Below, piece by piece: positions 23,226 to 36,544 of a stretch of 64,000 nucleotides of DNA. Both the position numbers and the translations under genes were made by a program. Origin of the DNA: Tetradesmus obliquus (Eukaryota; Chlorophyta; Chlorophyceae; Sphaeropleales; Scenedesmaceae); contig CP126196.1 in the NCBI GenBank assembly GCA_030272155.1, positions 868,001 to 932,000 on the forward strand, written 5' to 3'. Within the stretch, counting starts at the first letter, position 1, and every line of letters begins with the position of its first letter. The notes under the pieces were generated by a model. The model was not told the origin of the DNA. It searched no databases and saw only the letters and a program-made list of their open reading frames with translations.

Positions 23226-24799
23226 GCCTTGCTACAGCGCAGTTGCCAGGTTTAGGTTTGAGTTATCAATGATGCAGGGTTGCTTTGTGTTGCTTGTGTT
23301 TCTGCATAGGTTAGATGTACTGGGGCAACCAATAAGGGCCCGTGTTTGGGCGCTGCCATCCCACTTGCTTAGTATATGCATGCATGTGCGCACAGTCTGA
23401 TATCCCAGATATGTGTCGCCACTAGCCAGCATGAGAAGTAGCAGAGTGCTGTTGGGCTGATGGTTGGGTGTTCGTTATCTGTTCCCAGTCGGGGGTACTC
23501 AGTCACCCAGCAAACTGCACACTGTCGATTACAATTACGTTGTCCTTGTTTGCTGTTCTGGAGGTCTGATTTTCAACTGCAGGACTGGTTGAGCCACCAG
23601 CCTAGCAGCATGCTGAGGTGTCACCAGGCGATGCTGCACGCACGATTGGTGCAGCTGGCTTGCTGACAGCAGCAGCGCACCAGATGCTGGTGTGTGCAAA
23701 GCCTGCCAAACTCGGCTTTTGCTGAAGTACGTGCTTGAGGTTTATCTTATGCGGTGGTGTGCTATGGGATATGGGGCTTGTGTACACTAGCAGCTTACTG
23801 AGGCCAAACAGAGGTGATGACATGCACGTTTGTTTGCTTGCGTGCAGCTAGCGTACTTCAATTGCTGCTTTCTTTCAGTAGCCTTTTGCGTAGACGTGTT
23901 GTTGGGTAGTTGCTTCAGAGCAGCCCTGCCCAGCTAGCAGCATGGTCTGCCTGTGTACACTGCAGGTACTGCATACTGTGCTAGAAGCAGGGCCATGTCT
24001 CCCAGGCACGCCTGTCGGTACCACAGCTTCTCGTCGCTGTTGGTGTGCACCTGTGAGGGATGCGGCCAGGCGTGCAGATTGTCCTGTGCAGCACGCTGCA
24101 GCACACTTTGGGGCTGCGGGGCTGCTGCATGCAGGCATGGCTCAGCATCAGCTTGTGGTGTGGTGTACACCGCCCACATGTGGGCGGTGCAGGGTCGCAT
24201 TGCACACCTTAAGTGTGCGCTATGCTGCCTGCATGTTTCAATTTGTTTTCAATCTGTTTTGCACCCAGCTGATGATGGCATTTGAGCCGCCAGAGCTCTG
24301 TAGGATGCTCATGCAGTGCTGAGTGCCTGCTGTGTTGCATCGTGGCCAACGTGATGCCAGCTGCTGTACAGCATGCTTTGGAGTGCCAACGGGTCGTGTA
24401 GTGTGCTGCCGTTCCCACCACAGCATATATGCCGTGAGTTTTTGGCTATGCGGGCAGGCGTGACTGTCTTTGGTTTGGCACATATACATCAAAACTGTCC
24501 TTTTACATTGATGCAGTGGTTCACTTACATCGCTAGCTGCTGTTGTAGACTGCTGCAACATCAAGCAGCTGCGTCCCTTGTGAGCACAGATGCCAGTAAA
24601 ATATCAGGCTGCTGCACTCTGCACTGCTTGATGTTGTGATGTTATATATAATGTTACTGCAGTATTAGTGAGGCTGTTGGGCATGCAGACAATGCTCAAA
24701 AAGCCTTATGGTTTTCTGATTATGTCTGCGATGGCCACCAGTGCTTGGGGACAACGCACAGCTTGTTTTGCTGTATAGCATAGGCGAGGGATGAGTCAA

Positions 24800-25830
24800 G
24801 TGCTGGAAATGTTGCTGTTACACAGCTTCAGGATTGCTCAAAGTGCTCACAGACATTTATGGAGGTGTAGCCATTGGCTTGGGTAGATGCTGTGATGCCG
24901 CACACCATGATTTTGTCAGGGGGCACTTGCTCGTACTGTACTGCTGCCGTGAATTGCTTGACATGTGTTACTAAGTTATGTATCGGTCTGTCCATACTCA
25001 GGATCGTGTCAGGCAGCACTTGCTCGAACTTCGCCGCTGCTGTAGTCTGCTTGGCGGTTGTCATCAGGTGTTGCATCAGTCTGCCATGCATGCTTTATTG
25101 CTTGTTGGCTCCTGACTGGGGTTCCCACTCCTCGTTGAGTGGAGCATGTAATGTAATGTAATGTAATGCTTGTCCAGTATGTCTGCTAGTGTGATGTTGT
25201 TACTTCCTGCCGTCAATGCCGCTTGACAGCTGCAGTGCTGGGCAGGCCAGCTGGCTGATACTGTGATGGCATGTGTGCTTGACGAGAGGCCATCACATCT
25301 TGATGAATCTGCAGGCACTCTTGCTGTTTGCAAGAGAACATACACAGGTGCCGGGATCGTTGCTGTTACACGGCTTCAGGAATGCTCGAAGTGCTCACGA
25401 ACATCTATGGATTGCTTGCCATTGGCTTGGGTATATGCTGTGATGACGCATACTCATCATCGAGTCAGAGGCACTTGCTGCTGCACTAATTCGCTAGACA
25501 GGTGTTGATGCGTTTGGTATCAGTCTGTCCATACTCATGATCGTGTCAGGGGGCATTGCTCAAACATTGCTGCTGCAGTAGGCTGCTTGACAGGTATTAT
25601 TAGGTGTCGCATCAGTTTGTCCTGCATGCTTTGTTGCTTGCCCAGTATGTATGTGATGATGTTACCTCTTACCATCAATGCTGTCGACAGCTGCGGTGCT
25701 ACGCAGGCCAGCTGGCTGATGCTGTGATATGATGGCATGTATGCTTGATGATGCGCCATCACAGCTGGATGCTTTGTGCGACACTCTTGCAGTTTGCAAG
25801 AGGACATGCACACCAAGCTTAATCCAGGTT
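24800..25830 (+). repeat. Diverged tandem duplication, about 545-bp unit
   Basis: The segment from about 24,815 to 25,345 recurs from about 25,358 to 25,815. Shared landmarks include TTGCTGTTACAC, GCCATTGGCTTGGGTA, CTGTCCATACTCA, AGGCCAGCTGGCTGAT and TTTGCAAGAG. The first copy contains an inner tandem pair around GTCAGG..GCACTTGCTCG (24,917 and 25,008). On the minus strand both copies read KQxTAAAxFEQ-like peptides, so the unit may once have been coding. No family is recognised. Confidence 0.7.
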
Positions 25831-27019
25831 TGCTGATGTTCGATGCACATGCAGCTCGCTGCAGGTGCAGGGATGTCTAGTGCCGCGTGGGTAGCTATGG
25901 CGTTGTGGGAAAATTTACATGTGTTCTGCTGCTGTCTGTTGGATCTGTCCACACTTTGCACTTATACTCGTCTACAGGAACGGGGATGCAGCATGCCTGC
26001 AAAGAGGCCACAGGCGCAACAGCTTGTTTTAAGTGCTCCAAAAGCGCCGCTGGCACCAGCGTGGTTTTGTTTATCGCCACGCTTGCACTTGTTCAAACAA
26101 CACCCTCAATGTATGTCATTTGTGTGTGATGCTGTTGGCTGTACGCTGCATTGTCCCTTGCCTTGCTGACACTGTCAGTCCAGTATAATGGAGAGCAATC
26201 CACAAGAATGAATGCGCGGTGTCAACGTCTGTGTGCAGACTGTGCACATGTGATGTTGCACCTCGGTTGACACCTTGTTATCTCGTCTCATCTTGTTCTG
26301 CAACGTAAGTTGCAATGCTGAAGGTGCTGCTGCGCCTGTGTGTACTCCACACTGCCTAGCCCTGACCGTGGGGTTGTGAAGGCGTGTCGAGCGGCCTGCA
26401 TGTTGGGGACTGTCTTATTGCAAGTATGGAAGTGAACAGCGCTGCACTGGCTGTGCGGTTTGGTGTGACCAGGCCATGTCAGGTACTACCCCACGAGCTA
26501 TGTGCACAGTATTTGCAAAGCATGGGTGCCACCCTACGCACCTGCAGGTGCGCGCCAGCTGGCGTGCAGCTGCAGCACGCTACAATCCACAGTGTCCACA
26601 CAGCAGGCCCCGCTGCCAGTGGGCTGCCAGGCCTTTCCTGTGCAGTGCGCAGGCTCAGCCGGGCTGCACAGGCTCATGCAGTGCAAGTGCTGTCCAGGCA
26701 CGGGGTCACCACCTGGTGGCAGCACTGCTCGCATGACTGTGCAACATGTGCTACACGTGCACGGCGGCGCTCTGTCGTGTTGATGCAGTGTCATGTAACA
26801 TCGACTGAACTGAAAACGTATCACGGCGGTGAGTTTGCGGCGCCGCGTGGCTCATCACCCAGTCAGCTGTTTGACCCAGCAGCTAGCGTGTGTTTACTGA
26901 CTGAAATTATTGCATGTGATCTTTAACAGTGCAGCTCCTATGTAGTCGCCCGTAGCATCTTACTGTACACACTGTGACAAAGGCTGATCCACAGACAGTC
27001 CACTCACTGTCCAGTGGCC

Positions 27020-27035
27020 ACCCCCCATGGGGGGT
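27020..27035. repeat. Perfect 16-bp palindrome
   Basis: ACCCCCCATGGGGGGT is self-complementary. It is followed closely by CCACAGCACCTGCTGTGG, which can form an 8-bp stem. No role is assigned. Confidence 0.7.
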
Positions 27036-28923
27036 TTTTGGGCCATCCACAGCACCTGCTGTGGATGACTGTGAGGGCGAGTAGCTTGAACGGCTTGCGC
27101 TGTCTCATAAATGGTTTTTGTAGATTGAAAACATGATGTGGTGTGGCAGAACCTGCGCTAGGGCATGCTCATGACCCCAAGCCAGCAGGTGGTCACCCAT
27201 GGACACCCTTGACCCCCGACAGTGACATTGGCCTCCTGTTCACTGACCAAACAACAGAAATCAAGTTGCGTTTAATGATAAAGCTACTGCAAGAACGTTG
27301 ATGATCGCAGAGTGGACTTGATTGGAACAAGTGAAGTAGATCGCCTCAGTGCACTGCCGGCAGCGTATAGCTGCTATTACTTGACTTCAAGAAAATACTA
27401 TGTAAAGTTTAAACTTACCTTAGTAGCTGATCACTCAGTCATCGTTTAACCTCTGCCCTGACAAGTAACAGAACTCAAACTGCCTGTCAACTTCTGTACA
27501 GCTGTCAGCCATGCTATGGCAGCAATACAACAGCCGCAAGCTTGGTGGGTGATGATCATGGCTGCTGATGTTACAATCCTGGCTTTGTCTAGAATTTGTC
27601 ATTTCACAATGCATGTTACCACTGGTCCTTGAAGGAGGTGACGATTACGCTCATTAGTGAGGCCCTTGCTGTAGACCAGTGATTCGTAGCTGCCCAACCT
27701 ATACAACTGTTGCTATAAGGGCGCTGTTTTTGCGCTTGCAAACCATGTGCAGTGCACCATGGTGGCTGGCCAGCCACCAGCAGCGTAAATTTACTGCCCT
27801 TCTTCTAAACTAGAGAGGGGGGAGGTGGGTTGGTCAATTGGCAAAGATGGAGATCGTGACTAGCGGCCAATCATTGGCCATTGAATGGCGAACGCGTGTG
27901 ATTGGTGAATAGTGGCAACCGGCTAAACCTGCAGCAAGGTCCCTGTCGAACAGCAAGTGTGTTACAACCACTACAGCCCTTGACGGATTCATGTGCCAGC
28001 AAATCAATCGAAATCAGACCTTCAACAGCTTCTGGTTGCTTTTGATGGCTTGTCGCTCGCTTCTTCTGATGGCTGATCACGTCGCAGCTCCCAGGAGACA
28101 GAAGCCTGCTTCGAAGTTCAGTCGGAACTCTGCATATTGTGTCTTCCACCGATATTATGTTTTTGAATGATATATTTTGAGTCAATATTCAATGCTATAC
28201 AAGTGCGTACCTGAATTGTTGGTGTCATGACCACCAGGTTTATGGCAGTTTATGGCCATGCTCAACAAGAATATGAGCTCCGGTTTACCCTCGTGCATCG
28301 TTAATAGACACAATTGAGCATTTTAAACATAATACGGTGGACAAAGAATGGCTTTGATGGTGATAATGGCAGCCAGCGTGTCAGCCTCGCTGAGCCGATC
28401 AGGCTCAATCTCGCCAGAAGCGCGGAACTGGGCGCTTGCTGTCTATATTTGTCGCTGAATTGTCGCGCAGGCTAATTTAAGTCAAGCAACTAGTTCTTCA
28501 TATATCGGATTGGAAAAGGCACGCGAGAGGTCAAAGCAGCAGCACCCTCGCTCAGATAGCTGCCCAAGCCAGAATGGTCTCCACAGGTATAACAGGCAAG
28601 TCTTGATTGATTCTGGCTTCGTTGTGCTTGCCGCGTGTGCTCGCTTGCCGCAGCAGTCAAAGTTGCAGATCAGCACGGTGCTGCCCTATCAGCCAGCGGT
28701 GGCATCTCAGCTATAGGTTGAAGCTGTGCAACGCCTTAGCCTTAGACAATACAGGCTGCCGAACTGTCCATTGGTTCGCCCCAGCGTTCACTGCATTCTG
28801 CTGCTGCGACCAGCCACCAAGAACCGTCCGCTCAATCAGCTGCATCGCGACCCTGCTGTGCGTTATTTATTGCGCACACGCATCACATCTGGAGCTAACA
28901 TGCGTGTGTCGCCTGCTGTGCAG

Positions 28924-29292
28924 GACACACCAGCAGCAGCAGCTTTTCAGACACAAGCCAGAACAACCATCATGACAGCTGTGGCACCTCAGGCAGGAAA
29001 AGGGACAGGCTCTGCAAGGTTGTTGGTTGCTCAGTGGACTTGTGTGCCCTGAACAAGCCTTACTGCCTGAAGAGAGGTGAGCAAACTTGAGGTCAGCTGG
29101 TTGATGGGAGCCTGCTTGCAGGACTTGCATGCAGCGCGACTGGTGCATCTGTGCTGGCGTGTGTTCTTTGCTTTGCAAAGCAGAGTATTTGGCAACACAC
29201 AGCAGACGCCTACCACAAGCCTGGTGCACCAGCATGTCGGAGTCAGCATCCGTGTCAGCAACAGTGACTCAATCGGAGGCAGCTCACACTGA

Positions 29293-29336
<44 letters not shown>

Positions 29337-30628
29337 AGGGGTCTGTCCGCAGCACCTGAAAGCTGAAAGTGTGCGCTGCAAGGGGGCAGGCGAACAGCTG
29401 TGGCGCTTCTGCCAGCAGGTGAGGACCCTGCTGCTGCACTGGCACAGCATGCTCCAGCCGGCGTACAAGCACGCTTTCCCAGCGTGCTTGTACACTGGCT
29501 TTGCAGGAGACTGTTGAATTCTGCGAGCACAGTGCAAGGAAGCATCCTAGCCACCATTCGCTGCCTGCTGCCGTCACACATGTGGCGATGTGTCTCTGTG
29601 TCCTCTGTGTCCTCTTGTCCTGCAAGCAGCTGCATCCTCCTGCATGGGCTGCCCTCGCCCGCGTCTGCTGCAACGCCTGCCCCACTGCTGCTGCATCTGC
29701 TGCTGCGCCTGTGTCGCTGCAGTGCGGCAAGATGGAGCACCTGCAGCAGTTCCAAGGCAAGAACCGCAGCTGCAAGGCAGGCCTAGCCCGGCGCAGGCAG
29801 AAGTGCATGATGCGGCAGCAGCAGCAGCAGCAGCAGCAGGACTGGCAGCAGCTGCAGGCCATGCAGCAGCAGGAGCAGCAGGCTGCTGAATGCGGCAATG
29901 CCAGCTGCAGCATGTTTGGCTGGCATGTGCCATCTGAGCTGGCAGTGCAGCAGGCTCCTGCAGGAATTCCAGCAGCATGCACTGAGCTGCCTTGGACCCC
30001 GCCTACTGTGATCAACTGCCATGGCCAGGCCATTGGCGACGGCAACATCGCGCACAGCGCTACCCTGCCTGCGCCGCTTGCCATGTGCGGCCTTCCTGCT
30101 GCTGCTCCGATGCAGCAGCAGCCTGCAGGTCAGCCACGGTGCAGCTCCTTCAGCGCGGCACCCCAGCAGCTCGGCTGCAACGCCACAACCGCAGCAGCAC
30201 AAGCTGCCCCTGCTGCGGCGCCGCTGTTCAGCAGCAGTGAGCTTGAGGCCTGGCTAGCAGCCGGCTGCGATCTACAGGGCAGTGCTGCTGCTGCTACTGC
30301 TGCTGCTGCATGCATCAGCGACGCTGAGCTGGATGCAATCATTGCCGAGGAGCTGCTTGCAGCAGGGCTGCAGATTGGCTGCGGCCTAGCCGGCATACCC
30401 ACAGTGGCGCCCATCTCAGCGCCCTATGCACAGCCTGCAGCAGCAGCAGCGGCAGCGGCAGATGTTGCGGTCAGCGGCAACCCACAGCTGCCTGCAACTA
30501 AAGCCGCGCAGTACGCAAAGCTGCATGCCCTCATGGCGGAGCTTGAGTCGCTGCAGGCGACGCTGCAGCAGCTGCAGCAGGAGCAGGGCGTGGAGCAGCA
30601 GGTTGTGTCGGCCGCAACGCGCTTCTAA
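28924..30628 (+). CDS. SBP-box transcription factor, paralogue 3 (5' end not found)
   Basis: Exons 28924-29076, 29339-29418 and 29723-30628 keep the intron positions and phases (1, 0) of the two upstream paralogues. The SBP domain reads CKVVGC, CPQH, CQQCGKMEHLQQF and RSCKAGLARRR. Here too the expected zinc-site-2 His position is Glu, but a His follows directly (MEHL), and the extra Cys is absent. The last exon (about 300 residues) is the shortest of the three. It has one acidic helix (SDAELDAIIAEELLAAG) and the C-terminal helix AAQYAKLHALMAELESL. Intron 1 ends in about 13 CTG repeats running directly into the acceptor CAG. The sequence is more diverged than paralogues 1 and 2 are from each other. 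Confidence 0.86.
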
Positions 30629-33600
30629 GCGACATGCGAAGCGCCTGATGCAGTGGAGAGGCCTGCAGTGGGAAGGTGGTTGAGGTTAATGCATGTGTGA
30701 TGGCGCAATCGTGTGATGGCGGATAAGCCTGGGTGTGTTGATGCCCTCAGCGCTGTCTGCCATCACATGCCTTTGAAGCGGCGCGGACGCCTGCCAGGGT
30801 GATGGCTGGTCTGTGTCTGCAAATGTTGACAGAGTTGTTGAAATGAATGCTGAGCACAGCGGCAGGCGCTCAAGTGCAGCATGCAGCCGTTGTGCAGCTG
30901 CTGCATGCTGTTTTGGCAGTTAGTGCCCTGATCAGGGTGTAGGGCTTATTTACCGCGTAGCAGTGTGAACATGAGATGCTGCCTAATGCATATCGAGTGC
31001 CACCCATGCCTGCCAACATGTGTTTGATACTATTGCCATCGAGAGTGCGGTACTGCCAAAACACAATGGCTTTCGAGCATGCTTGCTTTGCTTTATCGCT
31101 TGCCTTGTGGTGCCCAGCTTGCACCACCTGGGCCTTGCTTTGAATCCAATTACCCTTTTCTACGGCTGATCAGCCTGATTGATGTCTTACCTGATTCTCT
31201 TATGTGCGGTGAGTTCTTTGGATGCATGCATGCTGCTCCTGCGACTGTTAGCAGACAATGCAGCGGTACGTACAGCTTGTGTGCGGCTGACAGAGTTGAC
31301 CTTTGCACTCTAAAGTACGGGGCGTGTGATTTTCACATGCTGCCTGGTGCGCACACGGATGTACAGGCGTGTGCACTGGCATATCAATGCGTCCAGGCCA
31401 GCTGTCACAGTGCAGGTGCAGCAAAGTTGCGGTGCGGCTGCTGTGCCGCACCTCCCTGTGGCACATCATAAGGTGTTGCGCTGGCCTGGCACCTGGACGC
31501 TACTTAGTGCTATGGTCAGAGCTGTGCTTGAAGTGCAGTACAGGCTATGGCTGCTGCGTTGAAACCATCACTTGCTTGCATATTGATCCTCCCTGAAACA
31601 CCATCATGCACTTGGGCATGCTAGTGCTGGCGGGTTGAGTGCCTGTGTTGTGCTTTTGCTGCAGCTGTGCTCATATTATTCGGTTGGTGTGAGTCTTGCC
31701 GGTGCTTGCTGCGCTGTGGTTTGTGTGCTTTGTTCGGCAGTACGGCCCTGTTACTTACAAGGGCTGTGGTTGTGCCGCTGGATCCTGGCATTACTGCTTT
31801 GACCAGAAGCCACTTGTCTGCATAACACTGTGTGCTGTCAGCACTGAGGCTGTCAGAACACCTTGGAGCTTAGATACACTCTGCCTGAGTTTTAAATGGA
31901 TGGAGCCAGGCGCGGTTCTATTGCAGTTATGTTTATACACACCAGGTCGCCACCGAGCATGTGCGTTGGTGTGTGCTTGCCGCAAGCGTGTGTGTGCATG
32001 CGCGTGCATGAGGTTTTGGTCGGATGGCGCAGCTGTGTCCCATGTGTCACGTGATTGCATGCGGCCGCCGGTGGGCTGAGCTATGCACTGTCGTTCTGCA
32101 CAGCGCCTCACCCCTACGGCACATGGCGGTCAACCGGTTATTTTTTGATCTGCAGCTGGTTGCTTTGTGCAGGGCTCGGGTAGCTTGACTGCCAGCTTCA
32201 ACTGCTGACATCTGCAGTACGCCAGTATCTGCTGGTTTCACATGCCGGCGTGCGGACGCACGCTTCAGCTTGTGACGGATAGTTACTGGTGTCGCAGGCC
32301 CCATGCCTTGCATCTCTTCCTGTTAGCCTGGTCAACGCATGTTTTGAGCAGCTCGACTTCCTGATGTTGGCAGCTGCATGTAGTGTTGCTAATGCCTGCG
32401 TTTCCGTTGCGTGATATACTTATTGCTGGCTTAGCTGGTCGATTTGGCTGCCGACACACTTTTGCTTTCTGAGTTGTACGAATGCAGGGCAGCTGTTGCG
32501 GGCGCCGTCACAACCCATTGCCTGCAGAGCTGCTGGTATGCATGTCATGCGCGTGTCACTGCGCTGTGTCACCCCTCTTGGACGCTTGGATGCGTCGCAC
32601 CGCCTGCGATAGTCATGCATGAGTGAAGCTGCAAGGGCGAATTGAGGCGCAGCAGCTGCAGCAGCATGAGCTGCTGAGTGCGTGTGAGCGTAGACTCTGC
32701 ACAGCACATGCTTGCTTAAGCCGCCGTTGGGATGGGCCACTTTTGGCTGGTGTTGCTAGCAGCACGCTGCGCAGCGCCAGTACGCACCTCTTTGTGCTTG
32801 CGAGAGACACGGGCTTGACTTGCGAATCTGTCATTGTGCTGCGGCCTACTTGGCGTAGGCCGTTCGTCGGTGGTGACTTGCGACAGACCTTGGTGCTTTT
32901 TTTCAATCCTGGGAGGTGCGGGCTCAGTGCAGCAGCGCAGCTTCTGCAGCAGCACAGTGAGCTGCGGCAACGCAGCTTACCGTACCTCCAGCTTTATTGC
33001 TGCTGCAGGAGCTGCTTGCCACTAGCAGCAAGAGCCACTCAGGGTAGCAGCAAACTGGCATGAGATGCTCAACATACTGCTGTGGATGCGGTTGCTACTG
33101 CGGTTCTGCTGCTGGCCTGGTTTGTATTGCCTGTCCTTACTCCCTGCTGGGCCCGTAGCAACACACGATGCCTGTGTAGTGTTTGTGCAGATGGCTGGTG
33201 ATCAGCTGCGCGACTGCACAAGCATGAGATGCTCGACAGCAATAACAGGGCAAGGTTTCAGGGCTGAGTTTGGACCATGTTTCTGCCGGGCGCTTGCTTG
33301 CACCCGGCTCTGATTGCGGACACGCTTTGAGAACTGCTGGGTGGAACCCCACGGGTTCATAGCATAGCTCTCTTTTTCTTTTGCAGCGCTAACGGTGTTT
33401 GGAGGCCTTTGCCTCGCATACAGTTCTAACGCGATCCCTCAAAATGTTGGCCCGTTGTTGCCTGTTGCTGTGTCAGATGGTTGCGCAGCAGTTGCTTTAC
33501 AAAGCTGTGTCACATGGATGTGCTTGACCAGGCTGTTTCACATGGATGCGCAGCAGTTGCTTTACTGCACAAACTGCCTGATGTGGAGGGTACATGTGTC

Positions 33601-35965
33601 ATTATGGATGCGGCCCCAACCTTGGTGCTTAGTGAGGTGGGGAGTGGATGTCATGACACAGCATTCGCAGGTGTCAACTTGGAGCAACTAATCGCTGAGC
33701 AGCAGGGTCTGGGATGATCACGTAGGCTGTTTGGGGTGATGCATGGCAGCACAGCAGTAAGCTGCCTTTGCTGCTTGGCAGTGATTTGCGCACAGCTAGC
33801 AGCCAGATGATGGCTGCAAGTGGCCGTCTAGAGGCTACTGAGCATCAATACTTTTCACCATAGGTCAAATGCATAGCAGCTCATGGGCATAACTTTCAGC
33901 ACTTGCAGTCTGACTGTCTTTTTGCAGGGTTCGTTGCTGGTTTCATGCTCTGGTCCAGCGCATCGCCAGGCGCACATTGTGAGGTCGCAGATCTCGCTTC
34001 TGTGCCAGCTGCGCAGCTGTTTGGGTGAAGCGTCAATGCACCGCACGCTTGCTATCATGGTGCCACCACGGCTGTCGGAGGGTGCACTTAACCTCGAGTC
34101 AATCAGGGGTGGTGCACCGCACCATATGGCGGGTCTATATGCACAGCTAGACAGCCCTGTGGCAGTGCTCGGGAGCGGGTGTGTCTCCTGCAGGTGTGAT
34201 GATTGCCTCATGGCATGAGAGAGAGAGGGCAGCTAGGCTGTGTGCTACTGCTAACTAGGTCCTGCCGTGCGGCGCAGTTGTGACTGCTACATCTCTTGTG
34301 CATCGCACGATCTTGATCGCATGCTGCTTGACCGCGCAAGCAGCACAGGCGGCGCGTCCAGCTGCGGTGGGCTGTTTTCTGCGCACCGCTGTGTTTGTTT
34401 GGCATGTCTGGACGCTTTTTGTTTTCTTCAAAAGTCATAAGGAGGCGTTGCAGTTGTAGAACTTGTGCATATTGATATACACATGTTTTTATTGTGTGTG
34501 TGGTGGGCACTGGGCGGTGTGCGTGAGCAGCGGCACGTGGCTGAGCAGCCTCGTGCTGTTGGCACCTGCAGCGCCGCACTGCACTGACCGCTGCCTTCCT
34601 TTTTACACGGTCGCCGCAGCGGTTGTGTGCACCACATGTGTGCAGTAACAAAATGTGGTGGGGAGGCACGCTGCCCAGCACGTCAGCTGTTGACCGAGAG
34701 TTTGCATGTTGCTGTGTTGGCACTATGAGGTGCTTTGCAGGCGCCGGGAGGCGGTGCCTGCTACTAGCTGAGCTATTATTTTTAGCGCGGCGCAGTTTGA
34801 GCTAATGTACACTGGCTGTGGTGCCAGTCGAGGCGGTGCTTAGCAAACATGCATATGCTAGACCTGACTGGCACGCCATGATGCCGTGTCATTGCTTTCT
34901 TGCCTCCGGACGATGTGCATTGGTGGTGCAGCTCACATCACATTGCTTAGCACGATCGGTCGCATGATTTCAGAATGTTGTGCACAGCCACGCAACACCC
35001 AAATGACGCTAGCTGGGGCTGTTGTTGACAGAGTGATTGCACAAGGTGGCATGCAAGCAGGCCTAGGCGAGCATCCACCTCCCCGCGCCGCCCAGCCTTG
35101 GTTACTATTGCGAGTGTTGCCTTCATCTCTTTATACATGTTGCTGCCGCCACTGTTTGCAAACAACAGTGACTGGCCACCCTTGATTTGGACTACAATCC
35201 TCAAAATATTGCATCGATTTTGACTGGTAGCCTTGGACAGCCATGCATGCTTATAAAGATGATATGTATATGCGGCATGTGCAGCAGACCGGCCCAGTCT
35301 GACTGTGTGACACCGTGACAGCAGCACGTGGCATGCAAGCTGGCTGCACCTGCAGCTGCAGCTGCAAGGCACGGATGTGCATACTGCTCCAGTGTGGTGC
35401 GCGGCTGATGCGGCCATGTTGCACAGCTATGGTTGATATGGCGCGTTCGGTAACATGGCGATGCTGATGATGACGATGTGCAGCTCTTGACAGGCGCCAA
35501 AGTGAGCCAGCAGAACTGGCATGTGCCAAGGGTTACAGCGTGCAGGTCAATCATCGCAAGTCTAATGCATGATGCAGCATAATGAGTAGTCACATGGCCT
35601 GAAGTGGCATGTGCCACGCGACTGCCAGCCAAGGCCCAAGCACCACCCCAGCCATGGCTGCGAGGTTTCAGTGCAGCTACACAAACAACACAACAATGCA
35701 GCGGCAGCGGTTGCGATGCATTCGTACTTCGGTATGTGTGCCCGCTTCAACACTCGCCCCATCCTTGAACAAGCAGTACGCCGCCGCCACTACCACGTCA
35801 CTGCTGCTGCAACAGGCCCAGCATGCAAACGCTCATGCGGCTCCTCACAAGTTCCCTGCCGCAGTCTACACGAAGTCTTGGTGTCCTCCGCTTTTGCGGT
35901 GAACTGATGTCGACACGCCTGCCGTTGAGCTGCTGGCATGGATGTGAGCTTACTGCTGCTGTCCA
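30629..35965. other. 5.3-kb region without recognised gene
   Basis: Several open frames of 80-146 codons occur (for example 32,623-33,063 plus), but none has splice-bounded complex sequence or family resemblance. It may hold long UTRs or lineage-specific genes that cannot be told from chance frames. Confidence 0.4.
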
Positions 35966-36142
35966 TCACTGGGCCATGGCCCAGGAGGTGCCTCCACCAT
36001 CCATTATCGACAGTCAGTAAGCCACCGCCGCCGCCGCCGCCGCTGCTGGTGCTGCTGCTGCTGCTGCTGCTGCTGTCCATCATTGGGCCATGGCCCTGGA
36101 GGTGCCTCCACCATCCACTCCCAACACCCAGCAAGCCGCTGG

Positions 36143-36181
<39 letters not shown>

Positions 36182-36513
36182 CCATCACTGGGCCATGGCC
36201 CTGGAGGTGCCTCCACCATCCACTCCCAACACCCAGCAAGCCGCTGGCGCTGCTGCTGCTGCTGCTGTCCATCATTGGGCCATGGCCCTGGAGGTGCCTC
36301 CACCATCCACTCTCAACACCCAGCAAGCCGCTGGCGCTGCTGGTGCTGCTGCTGCTGCTGCTTTCCATCACTGGGCCATGGCCCTGGAGGTGCCTCCACC
36401 ATCCACTCCCAACACCCAGCAAGCCGCTGGCGCTGCTGCTGCTGCTGCTGTCCATCATTGGGCCATGGCCCTGGAGGTGCCTCCACCATCCACTCTCAAC
36501 ACCCAGCAAGACG
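35966..36513 (-). repeat. Array of six extra copies of the SDR last exon
   Basis: Downstream of the SDR stop, its last exon recurs at 36455-36513, 36368-36426, 36272-36330, 36185-36243, 36080-36138 and (diverged) about 35966-36010. The five good copies are 59 nt, preceded on the minus strand by (CAG)nCGCCAG acceptors. If entered in phase 1, each encodes GVDGGGTSRAMAQ and a stop, matching the SDR C-terminus. Copies are about 95 bp apart, separated by CAG/CTG microsatellites. They could be alternative last exons or inert 3' repeats. Confidence 0.85.
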
Positions 36514-36544
36514 CTGGCGCTGCTGCTGCTGCTGCTGCTGTCCA

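Larger units (their letters stand above)
22110..28923. other. 6.8-kb gene-poor spacer
   Basis: No gene is recognised. It holds a dispersed repeat (23,095-23,225), a large tandem duplication (24,800-25,830), a short TGTAA run at 25,147-25,167, a 16-bp palindrome at 27,020 and a noticeably more AT-rich stretch at about 26,900-28,500. Open frames here have no family resemblance. The 5' exons of SBP paralogue 3 should lie near the end. Confidence 0.45.

Noticed and set aside
26384-26926. 180-codon open frame on the plus strand
   Set aside because: Low-information composition and no recognisable motif; overlapping frames of similar length exist, so it cannot be told from chance.
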